A stretch of 64,000 nucleotides of DNA, from positions 434,001-498,000 of the forward strand of contig JBAIAA010000025.1 in assembly GCA_037893245.1 (NCBI GenBank), given 5' to 3'. Source of the DNA: Crossaster papposus (taxonomy: Eukaryota > Echinodermata > Asteroidea > Velatida > Solasteridae). Position numbers and translations under genes: made by a program. Position 1 is the first letter of the stretch, and the number at the start of each line of letters is the position of its first letter. Under the pieces are notes generated by a model, which ran no database searches, was not told the origin of the DNA, and worked only from the letters and a program-made list of their open reading frames with translations. Positions 36,362-46,556 of this stretch are shown here, piece by piece.

Positions 36362-36600
36362 GCGCTGGCGAACGCTGGCGTACGCTGGAGATACGCTGTC
36401 ATGTTTTATATATAAATCAGTAATGCGTTCCTCACACGCTGAGCGCGTTCCTCACACACTACTCACGCGCTGGCATACGCTATGAACCCGTTATCAACGC
36501 GTTATGGACACGCTAAAATCACGGTTTCACTTGACTTTGTGTGTGTGAAAGTTTAGCGTTTGCCAGCGTATCGACTATTTTAACGCGCTACTCATGCGAT
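36330..36600. repeat. Irregular ACGCG/CGCTGGC motif cluster
   Basis: Short motifs AACGCGTT, CACGCGCTGGC and TACGCTGG recur many times in both orientations within 270 bases. It looks like a subterminal binding-site cluster of a DNA transposon or a degenerate satellite. Confidence 0.5.
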
Positions 36601-36837
36601 GGCTTAAAACGTTCTGATGTGACAGGGCCATTACGTTATGTTGTTGAGCGTTAGAAAAAAGTTATTGTTAAACCACACTCAAAACATACACACAAAATTA
36701 ATTGAGCCTAATAACGTTATAGTGAGATATACAGTGGCTTTCCGTGAGATTCGGCTACCTAAAGCAATTTAATTGTTTTCATCTTTAATCTTTAATCGAC
36801 CCCTCTATTGCCGCCATACTGGATTTTTAAAATCATC

Positions 36838-38063
36838 ATCATCATGTCGCCCGCAGGCGGGATCCCCTGCGGCGTTTCCAATTTTCTCTATCCTTTATAC
36901 AGGTAGCTAACTCTGTTGTGGTCTCCGTCCCGGCATCTCTTCTCAGAACACCGACATAGCTCATCCTCTGTCTTCCCCTCAGCTTCACCCTCTGAGTCGG
37001 TTCCAACAGCACCAGACGGCTTGCAGGTAGCTCAGGGTGTCTGCAGCAGCGCCCTGCCATGCCCATGTGCCTGTATGTGATCTTCTGTGAGATCCGAGGT
37101 AGCATGCCGTAAAGGGTGTTATTTAGGCACGTGGTCTCTCCAGTCGATGTTAAGCACCATCCTCAACATTCTGGTGTAACAATCGTCGAGGGACTTTTGA
37201 AGGGTCGTGGTTAAGGGTCAGCACTCACATCCATATAGCAGGATGGACTCCATCGTGGCCTGGAAGAAACTGATCTTGACATCCCTTGACATGTTAGAGC
37301 TCCTTTTGTTTTTAATCCCATAGAGAACCTTCCAGGCAAGGGCTTTCCTAATGCGAATGTCGTGCTCAGAGGAGTCGACCCATGACCCCAAATACTTGAA
37401 GTGGCTGACCTCCTTGAGAGGGCGGCCCTCTAGGGTGGTAAAGGATGCATGGTCTGGGACGTTGTAAGTGACCACCGTTGTTTTTCTGGCATTAAGTGAG
37501 AGACCCACCGGCTACATTCCATCTCCACACGTGTCAGAAGCTCCTTTGCCTGGGAAGTGGAATTAGAGAGGAGGCTGATGTCATCGGCAAAGTTGAGGTC
37601 ATTCAGGGCAACTGCGGGATAGCGGTTCGATCTCCTTGGTGTCAGTATGAATCCAAGATCTACCTCGCGTCCGCTGATAGCTCGTATGAGGGCAAAGTCA
37701 AGAACAACGATGAATATGAATGGGGCGAAGGTATCCCCCTGCATGACTCCTTTCAAGATGTTGAACTCGTCTGTGTTTCCATCGGGAGTGACCACTTTGG
37801 CTCGAGTTCCTGAGTACATTGACTGAATGGCTCGAAGCAGATTCGTGGGGACTCCGTATGCCTTAAGAATGTTCACCATCTTTCCTCTGTGGATGGAATC
37901 AAACGCTTTTGTGAAGTCAATGAATGTCAGGATTGCTGTCAGGTTATTGCTCTTCACCTCCTCGATTATTCGTCTCAGAGCCAGGATCTGCGCTGTTCTT
38001 GATCTCCTCTCTCTGAACCCGTTCTGGTTATCTCTCAGGTGAAGGTCGATCGCACTGCGTAGC
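36838..38063 (-). pseudogene. LINE fragment (reverse transcriptase to 3' tail)
   Basis: The minus strand encodes NQNGFRERRSRTAQILALRR, then FIDFTKAFDSIHR, LKGVMQGDTF and the catalytic FADD in LNFADDISLLSN. After a frame change it continues with HFKYLGSWVDSS and SILLYGCEC, then GRCCRHPELPASRL in a third frame. The 5' part is missing before about 38063. The 3' end runs into an ATG/GAT-type microsatellite tail (about 36831-36845), typical for several LINE clades. The exact clade (RTE- or CR1-like) is not decided. At least two frameshifts. Confidence 0.82.
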
Positions 38064-40734
38064 CAATTTGATTTGAAGGGTATGATATTGTTTAAATGGC
38101 CGCCATTTTGGAACGGAAAATCGCCATACCTTTAGTACTAGGCTGTAGCGTACCTACGGGGGGGGGGGGGGGGGAGGGGGGGCACCACGAGTCAGCGCCA
38201 GCTGCATGCTGATTTGACCAACGATCTTAAGTAGATCTGAAATAGCACCAAAGAAAGTCAAAAAGGTAAGCATGAATCCATCGGAAAAGAGTCTCTGCTT
38301 CGACTTTTTTTTATTTTGATCTCTTTTATATTATAGGGGAATTCCACCCGATATTAATATGACTTTAATAAATAGAGTAGAATTAAACAAAACAATGAAA
38401 ACAACATCAAAATCAGATAAGACATAAGAAAGTTACAGCATTTTAAGTCATGCATAGTTGGAAACAGTGTAAAACATAAAATTGGCTCTATGCAAGAGTT
38501 AGTGGATGAGAAAATCACCTCACTTTCCCATTTTTACTCCTCGTGGATTATGAAAAATCATTGTTGTATTTAATGTAATACAAGGGAAAGATTCTTTATT
38601 TACAAATATCATATCTATGAAAATTGACTTGGACAGGTAACAACCTGCCCAACCTGCCCCTTGCTCTAGCCATAGTTTTTGTCACAAACTACAAGGTACA
38701 TTTTTATTGTACATGACAACCAACCTAAGTGTGTCAATCTTTTGCCTAATAATTAGAAATATCTTAAGAGAGTGTTATGTTGAAGCGATTACAATTCATG
38801 AAGCTGTGTGAAAGAATTGGGTTTGGACACTTGTGTACTGTAAGTGGATTTGTATGACTGTTAAATTTAGATTTGTTCTAATTATTTTTCTGTTGTACCA
38901 GAAACTTATTTACTGGATGCATATCATTATTTCATGTCCATGTAGGGATGCATATTGTGAGAAATGACAACCAAGTGTGTAAGTTTTTGTTGTTGCTGCT
39001 GCAAAAAAACACTTCTTGAGCTGGAATGGTTATTGAGGGCCCTAAAGCACTATACCCTCAAGTCCATTACAATGTCAACACTCGAAACATAGTGTAAATT
39101 TAAGCCTGAGACACAGACTATACACTCAATGATTAACAACTGTTTTTAGTCGCTTTTACAAACTCTACTATCCCACTTTCTTTTGAATTTACAGATAAAA
39201 CATACATAATCTTGGTGGATATTTGAGAAATTTGTTACATATGTTGAAGGGACACACAACCTTTATAAGTCTCTTCCACTTACCATTAGTAAGAACTAGT
39301 TTGAGTTGGATTTCTAAAGACAATTTATTGAAACAATCTACTACTTTTGAAGACTGGTTGAAGATGAGTTTCAAAAGATTAATGAATTGTATAGTATACA
39401 ATTTTATTGATGCTGTGTGCTGAAATTGCTCTGTTCATTTCAGTAATTAGTTGCTTGTAATCATATATGTGTTTTATTAGAGCTACGAGTGCTTACTATT
39501 CATTTGACCTATTTATTAACTTTCTTGCCAGAAACCTCAAACCTCTTCCACTTGCCATTAGTAAGAACTAGTTGGATTTCTATTCATTGGTTTATAAAGG
39601 TCAAATATTGGATTTCTAAGAACAACTTATTGAAACAATATACTACTTTTGAAGACTGGTTGAAGATGAGTTTCAAAAGATTAATAAATTGTATAGTATA
39701 CAATTTTATTGATGCTGTCTGCTGAAACTGCTTTGTTCATTTAACAAGTATCCTGTAATCAAGTATCAGAGCTACAAGTGCTTCCTGTTTATTTGTTTTG
39801 ACCTGCTATTAACCTCCTTGCCAAAATCCTCAAACTTCCCTAGCTTTTCTTGTATCGTCTGACCTACAGCTATCATTTCTTCAGAAAAACAATTCTTCAA
39901 CATTCCTCTGGTTATTACCACCTTTTCTACCTTATGTACCCTATCTCTCTGTACCCTATCTTCCTCCAATTTCATTTCCCTCAACCTTCTGACATTCCTC
40001 CCAGTGAGTGATTTCTCTTATATCTAGTGATATATCATTTTACTGTTTCATTTTTTTCTTACTTTTTATTACTACATTTATTTTCAATGAGTGAATAGAT
40101 GCATATTCTGAATATTCTTTTAACATTTTAATTGTGCATGTGGAAATGAAACAAATGCAAATCAATACAATTCAATTCAATGTCAAATACACTTTTTTAC
40201 ATCTCCAAATATGCAGAATTGGGAACATAATATGTCAAAAGCTTCTTCAAAGAGGAATAATAGAAGTAGGTTAATTGAAACATTGTCATTACCAGTGATA
40301 AGTTAACCACTGATTTTGTCAAAATTCAATACATTTAACATTTTTTTAAAATGGTAATTCCTTCTTTTAAATCAAAATAGACCAAAGATATACAATCACC
40401 CGATCGCAAATACTAATATCAACAAAATCCCTACTGTGTTATTGGGACACCCCCTATTACCCCTTCACCTATTTCCAGTTTTCCACAGCCACACACCCTT
40501 GCTCGTCCAAATCGCTTGCCCCCCCCCCCCCCCCCCCCCCCCCCTGACGAGGTATGCCAGGTACGCCACTGGTACTAGGCCATGTGTGAGAGCAGCATTG
40601 GTGACAAATCCCATGCTGTCCGTACCTACGAGTCCAATGCTAGAACATATTGGATTCCAAGGTGGCCGGCAGGTAAAAATACAAAGATCACAAGAACTTT
40701 TGCACTAGCACTTTTTATGAATGAACAATTTCGG
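38064..40734. other. AT-rich intron sequence, no gene recognised
   Basis: Contains a long G-run at 38158-38181, an unknown AT-rich tract, a diverged tandem repeat at 39262-39832 and a C-run at about 40519-40545. The frame at 40436-40708 spans the C-run and is not convincing. Confidence 0.45.
39262..39832 (+). repeat. Diverged tandem duplication, about 280-bp unit, 2 copies
   Basis: CTCTTCCACTT(A/G)CCATTAGTAAG occurs at about 39265 and 39543. TTTTGAAGACTGGTTGAAGA and the sequence after it recur in the same order in both copies. Copy 2 carries an extra segment near 39580-39620. Confidence 0.8.
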
Positions 40735-41330
40735 GGCCCATCCCGTCGGCTGTGCGTGGTCACAAGTCCATGTGGAGGCGCCGCGGAGCTCAAATTATTA
40801 GTAGTAGCAAAAACAATAGAATAGGTTTAATGTGAACAGCAGTTCATTGGTCAGTCGATCCAAAGTTCCAATTCAAGCAGAGGCGGGCGCCCTCTCCTCG
40901 CGAAGCCTCTAAAGAAAATCAGGACAATATTCCCGAACCCAAAAGCACATCCGTCCATTTTTCGTGACGGTCAAAGCTGCAAATTCTGAGAGCCCACAGA
41001 CGCCGACTGGGGCTCCGGAAAATAATGGGTTTTTTTGGTAAGGGGCGGGATCCTTGACATCGGCTTGTCCGGAGCTAGAAAATGCGGCCCATAGAGCACC
41101 AAGTCCATGGTGGCGTCCGACGAGCTCTGTCCGGCCCCTGGAAAAGCGGAGGAGTGCGTAGGCCGTCGCCTTGGGGTCGTGCCAACAACCGTAACCGGTC
41201 TTCAAGGTAAACATAGAACAACAGTTAAGGGAAGTCAGCAAGCCGAATCCATAACTTTGAAAACAATATTGGCTATGAAGACTGGGTCGGTCGAGCCGTG
41301 GCTGGAAGCGGGTGGTGGCGACCAGGCTCG
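40735..41330 (+). pseudogene. 28S rRNA pseudogene piece, sense orientation
   Basis: Blocks match the 28S 5' half in order: AGTAGTAGCAAAAACAA, AATGTGAACAGCAGTTCATT, GGTCAGTCGATCC, GGAAAAGCGGAGGAG and GGGAAGTCAGCAAGCC, with many substitutions. It lies in an intron and is flanked by inverted 28S sequence, so it is a dead copy. Match from memory of eukaryotic 28S. Confidence 0.8.
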
Positions 41331-41764
41331 GGTGAGCGGATGTCGGGTTGGCGGATGTCGGCGGCACACCTTAAGTCGGTACCATCCCGATTTTTTGGTA
41401 GTGGGTTTGCCTTCTTCGACCACGACCGTCTCCAGACAGTCGGATCCCTTTCTAGGTGCCGCGGCAGCATGACGCCCGTGGACTCCGGTCGGGTTGCGGG
41501 GCCCCCGTCTGCCGGCACGGACGAGCCCGGACAGGCGTAATGCGGTCTTGGACTGGCCAATAACAGGAAAGCGTTCTGGCTCTAAAATCTGTCAAGGGTT
41601 CCCTATTATGCAGCAACGTTATGTCTCTTCAGGGCTAGGGGACCTTTTCCTGGCCCATGCGGCCCACCAGCCTTGTGGATATCCCAGCAACACCAGCGCC
41701 CGCAGCCGTGGCCCCGGAGTCGGCGGGCCACCAGGCTGCGTTCACTTGATCCTTAACTAACCAG

Positions 41765-43180
41765 CTACCAGTCACAGTCGCTCCGACCCTCGCCCATTAA
41801 CGCACACCGGAGCTCCCCTGGCATGCCTCGGCCACTCGGCTTGGCCTGCCCTCGCCCGTCCTCACACGGGCTGCACTCAACGGCATTTGCCTGCGAACTC
41901 CTGGCCCGCCTCTTGACCGAGCGCATGAACCAATGGTCCGAATCTGCAGTTACACGGCAACATCTTATCAGTAGGATAAAACTAATCTGTCTCACGACGG
42001 TCTTAACCCAGCTTAAGATCGCTGTTGGTGGGCAAACAACCCAATGCTTGGCGAATTTTGATAGGAAGAACCGACATCGAATGATTAAAAAGCAACATCG
42101 CTTTGAATGCTTGGCTGCGACAAGCCAGTTATCCCTGTGGTAACTTTACCGACACCTCTTGCTTTAAACTCCGAAGCTCAACATTAAAGAGAGGCCATGC
42201 TTTCACGGTCTGTATTCATACTGGAAATCAAAATCAAACAAGCTTTTGCCCTTTCAGGACACCCGTGTTACTATTTGACAGATGTACTGCCCCAGTCAAA
42301 CTCCCCGCCTGGCGCTGTCGTCGGATGTGCCCACGCGAGCCCCCTTCCCACCTCATTGAATAAGTAAAGAGACGATGAGAGTAGTGGTATTTCACCGTTG
42401 GCGCGGGGCTAGGCCCAGCCGCCACCATATCATATAGCCACGCATTTTAAGGTACGGGTCAGCGGAACTTAAATTTCTTTGGGGCTGGAAGGCCGCATAA
42501 GTCAGGAAAACTGTCCTCTAGCACTACAGAGATATAAAGTTGCTGCGCAAGAATACTGACCTGGTTGTTGATTAGTTCCAGACCGAAATATGCCTCTCAA
42601 GGCTCGCTCGGCGCTGGAGGCTCGGGAGCTGGCAGACGGGCCCACAGGACAGGAACGGAACCCGCGAAGGGAACCTGCCGCCCGGAAACGAATGTAGTCG
42701 TTGCGGGCGAACCCACGGCTAAAAACGGGGAGGCACCGCCATTCACGACTTGGTGTGCGCCTCCGACTTCCGCCAACCTGACGACCGCTCGCCTGACCCG
42801 CACCAAAGTGCTGCCACCCCTTCCAGCCCCGTCCCTGTCCTCGGAGCCAATTCTTCTCGAACATTTACGGATCCGACTTTCTGACTTCCACACTTATCTA
42901 CATTGTTCTGTGTTTATGTTAAATTAAGGCTGTGGTCCTGGTATCTGACCCCGAGGCAACGGCCCACGCACTCCCATGCATTGTCCAAGGCCGACAGAAG
43001 CTCCGTCATGAGGCGGGTGCCAGGACGCAGCGCTCGACGGGGCCGCGGCCCCAAGCTCTTGACAAGCCGATACCAGGTATTCCGCCCCGTACCAAGAAAA
43101 GAAATCTCTTCCTTGGACCCTGGCTGGCGTCTGCGGGTTCTCTTGATTTGCAGCTCTGACCACCACGAAGAGGAGGGATC
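41765..43180 (-). pseudogene. 28S rRNA pseudogene pieces, antisense orientation
   Basis: The minus strand matches the 28S 3' region (complements of CTGTCTCACGACGGTCTTAA, GACAAGCCAGTTATCCCTGT, TTTCACGGTCTGTATTC and CCCCAGTCAAACTCCCCGCC), and then the 28S 5'-half block seen near 42835-42905 (GGATCCGACTTTCTGACTTC) and 43090. The intervening 28S core is missing or unrecognisable (about 42430-42600). The 5'-half block duplicates that at 41228-41290 in opposite orientation. Confidence 0.8.
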
Positions 43181-43446
43181 TGCCTTTGGGTTTTGGAATA
43201 AGATTTGAGATTGGGTGGGGTGGGGGGGGGGGGGGGGGTGTGCCCACTTCGAGCAGAAATTCTCTAGGTTTTAGAATCGACGGGTGCATCCCTATTTATG
43301 ACGATAGAATAGGTATTTATACTGTTTACCTTGTTATAAATCTGTACATAGAGGTGGTCATTTATTAGGGATAGCTCTACATAGTCTTTACGTGTAATAC
43401 TCTTTGTTATTTTATAAAGATGGATCAAATTACCAAAAAAATATTA

Positions 43447-44556
43447 CGGGGTGTATCAAAAAAAAGGAAACCCAACTTAAAATAGTCACTGTGGCAAAAC
43501 TATACATTTTACAGCAGAAACCATGGTATCATTTAAAATTAGATGACAAATGCTTTCCGACGATACTTCATTCATTAATTTTCGGTTACGCATCGCTGAG
43601 CAGCAGTGTGTTGGAATTTGGGTCAATTTTGGGAGGTGGCTCACTCTGATATGCAACAAAATTAACACTGACTCGTGTTTTTTTCTCTGAAATTTTATTC
43701 AAGAAATTTCCAAACACATTTCACTTTTTTCACTGTCCAATGCCCTCCACATGCCCCCCTCCCCTCTCAAGACACAGTTGGCATCGACGTCTCATGTCGT
43801 TCACGGCTCGTCGGATGGTACCTGGGTTCTGTCGCAAAACTTCAACCTCGTGCTCAATTCTCTGTTGCAAGTCCTGCAGGTTGCGTGGAGGAGTTACAAA
43901 CACTTTATCCTTCAAATACCCCCACAGAAAAAAGTCACAAGGCATCAGGTCGGAAGACCTGGGGGGCCATTCCACTGGGTGATAGAGTGCAATAACGCGC
44001 TCATTGAAGAGCTCATTGAGGCGTTCGCGAACTGCAATGAGGCGATGAGCTGGGGCACCATCTTGAGCCCACCACACGTAACGGAACATTCCATTTTCAT
44101 TATGTCTCGATCAGGGAAAGTTTCTGCGAACGCATTCTGAGTGGCCTGAAAACTTCTGGTTTCGTGGTAAGTCTTCACCACAAAGATTCTCTGTTCTGGT
44201 GTAAGCTGAACCATTGTGATCTCAGGTACACACACTGTCTGAAGGCCTGTCAGAGCTCTTAGGCTTATCCACAAGTGGTTGCATAATCAACAAAGACATT
44301 TCCAGTTACACCCAAATCAATTATGAAAGGAGCCACGTTGATTTCATTGACTTGGAAAGTGAGCCACCTCCAAAAATTGACCCAAATTCCAACACACTGC
44401 TGCTCAGCGATGCGTAACCGAAAATTCATGAATGAAGTATCGTCGGAAAGCATTTGTCGTCTACTTTTAGATGATGCCATGGTTTCTGCTGTAAAATGTA
44501 TAGTTTTGCCACAGTGACTATTTTAAGTTGGGTTTCCTTTTTTTTGATACACCCTG
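43447..44556 (-). mobile_element. Deleted mariner-like transposon with about 205-bp inverted arms
   Basis: Ends are GGGTGTATCAAAAAAAAGG and its complement, flanked by TA (43445-43446, 44557-44558). The inverted arms extend to about 43655 and 44350. The interior keeps both ends of a transposase gene on the minus strand. Confidence 0.88.
43730..44214 (-). pseudogene. Mariner-like transposase, centre deleted
   Basis: The N-terminal start MVQLTPEQRIFVVKTYHETR (ATG at 44214) is followed after about 50 residues by a jump, in another frame, to WWAQDGAPAHR and PPRSSDLMPCDFFLWGYLKD. These are the second catalytic Asp and the region of the third acidic residue of the mariner/IS630 family. About 200 residues are missing compared with the family, so the element cannot move by its own protein. 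Confidence 0.85.
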
Positions 44557-44713
44557 TATAGTCATATTTTTAAAATATATTTCTGGGGAGATCTATGTCC
44601 ATAAAATACCTCGGAAACGTCGTTATAATATTTACGGTATAAGCCATTTTTATCTGTCGTAAACTGTGTTCGCTGCATTAAAAAAGCAACAGTCTTGTTT
44701 TGCATAATTAATT

Positions 44714-44838
44714 ACCGGGTTGGGATATGACCGCTGGTAATGGACCTCCCTTTTTGCTCGGTCTATTACCATTGGTCATCCCTAAACCCGGTCTGTTATC
44801 ACGCAGTATTGACCGGGTCCTCACCCTGTTATGTCCTA
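44714..44838. mobile_element. Hairpin MITE, copy 2 (in SDR intron 1)
   Basis: ACCGGGTTGGGATATGACCG and TGGTCATCCCTAAACCCGGT are inverted. Its right arm ends CCTGTTATGTCCT, 14 bases before the exon 2 boundary. Its left outer end is missing. Confidence 0.75.
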
Positions 44839-44852
44839 ATTAAAAAACACAG

Positions 44853-45095
44853 GGGCCAACTCCGGAATTGGCTGGTGGACGGCTTACGACTTTGCTCGGC
44901 GAGGCGCCCGGGTCATCCTCGCCTGTCGCAATCTACAGAAGTCCGAAGACGCCGCCAAGAAGCTCAAGATGCAGACGGGCAACTCAGAGGTCGTGGTGCG
45001 TCACCTGGATCTAGCCAGTCTACAGTCCGTAAGGGAGTTTGCAAGCAAGATCATCGAAAGCGAGGAGAGACTGGATATATTGGTTAACAATGCAG
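44853..45095 (+). CDS. Retinol dehydrogenase-like SDR, exon 2 of 4
   Basis: After acceptor AACACAG it completes Gly47. It encodes the cofactor loop TGANSGIG (46-53), the strand and helix ending in LACRN (69-73, typical of NADP-preferring RDH11-14), the HLDLAS motif (98-103) and NNAG (125-128), then donor GTTATT. Phase 1 at both ends. Codons are GC-rich, unlike the intron around it. Confidence 0.9.
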
Positions 45096-45189
45096 GTTAT
45101 TGTTCTGATTATTTTCGTTACACTTTGTTTTAATGAACGGCGCTGTTCGGATGAGTTAACCTACTCTAAATAAAATGAGATGCCATAAT

Positions 45190-46110
45190 TGTAATAAAGA
45201 TGGGTAGATACAGATGGATGGATACAAATGAATGGGTAAAGATGGATGGGTAAAGATGGTTGATAAAGATGGATGGATAAAGATGGATGGATAAAGATGG
45301 ATAGATAAATATGGATGGCTAAAGATGAATGGATAAAGATGGATGGGTAAAGATGGTTGATAAAGATGGATGGATAATGATGGATGAATAAAGATAGATA
45401 GATAACGTTGGTTGGATAAAGATGGATAGATAAAGATGGTGGATAGGCCTACAGATGAATGGACAAATATGATGGATAAAGATGGTGGATAAAGATGGAC
45501 GGATAAAGATAGATGGATAAAGATGGATGGATAAAGATGGATGGATAAAGATGGATAGATAAATATGGATGGCTAAAGATGGATGGATAAATATAGATGA
45601 ATAAATATTGATGAATAAAGATTGATGGGTAAATATGGTGGATACAGATGGATGGATAAGTTGGTGGATAAAGATGGATGGATAAAGATGGATGGATAAA
45701 GATGGATGGATAAAGATGGATAGATAAATATGGATGGCTAAAGATGGATGGATAAATATAGATGAATAAATATTGATGAATAAAGATTGATGGGTAAATA
45801 TGGTGGATACAGATGGATGGATAAGTTGGTGGATAAAGATGGATGGATAAAGATGGATGGATAAAGATGGATGGATAAAGATGGATAGATAAATATGGAT
45901 GGCTAAAGATGGATGGATAAATATAGATGAATAAATATTGATGAATAAAGATTGATGGGTAAAGATGGTGGATACAGATGGATGGATAAATATGGGTGGA
46001 TAAAGATGGGTTGATACAGATGGATGGATAACAATGGATGGATAAAGATGGTGGATAAAGATGGATGGATAAGGATGGATGGAGATGAATGGATGGGTGG
46101 AAAAAGAAGT
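45190..46110 (+). repeat. GATGGATAAA-type minisatellite with 165-bp higher-order repeat
   Basis: Variants of GATGGATGGATAAA fill the interval. The phrase ATGGATAGATAAATATGG recurs at 45551, 45716 and 45881, so three nearly identical 165-bp blocks exist inside the array. Confidence 0.92.
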
Positions 46111-46140
46111 GGTAAAAAGGTGGACTTCTTTTGAATGCTT

Positions 46141-46157
46141 TAAGGCCCTTCGGGCCT
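46141..46157. other. Perfect short hairpin
   Basis: AAGGCCC, loop TTC, GGGCCTT. It lies just after the minisatellite in an otherwise unassigned region to 46440. Helitron-like in shape, but no CTRR+T end follows. Confidence 0.4.
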
Positions 46158-46449
46158 TCCTATACGTCTCGTTTTGGGGTTAGACCCATAACTGACGCCA
46201 TCTTGAGTAGCAGCATCAGTTCGTGCATGGAAGCAACGGCATCGTGTAAACGACCAAACAGCGTTCGTTTTGATGTACGCGGCATGAACTTGAAGAATGT
46301 CACACCGCATGACGTCTATTCAACACTGGATAGTGGTATATGGGTGGCGTTAGTACAATGAAATGCATAGTGGAACTTGATAACAATTTGACAACGTTTG
46401 ACAACGCGCATGATTGTGAAGAAGTAGCAGCGAATGAAATGTACCTGCA

Positions 46450-46556
46450 CGATAGCTCAGTTTGTAGAGCGCCGGTCCGGTATTCCGGACAATTTGGTGG
46501 ACCGCCAACAGAATAGATAGCTCAGTTTGTAAAGCGCCGGTCCGGTATATCTTTTT
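46450..46556 (+). repeat. Two tRNA-like 5' halves in tandem (SINE relic)
   Basis: GATAGCTCAGTTTGTAGAGC at 46452 and its near copy at about 46517 fit a tRNA D-arm with pol III A-box, each followed by GCCGGTCCGGTAT. No B-box or T-arm follows either, so these are not functional tRNAs. Confidence 0.55.

Noticed and set aside
40436-42927. Many open frames between 40.4 and 43.3 kb
   Set aside because: They fall in GC-rich 28S rRNA-derived sequence and are not coding.
46141-46157. Hairpin as a second Helitron end
   Set aside because: No CTRR followed by T at the right distance.
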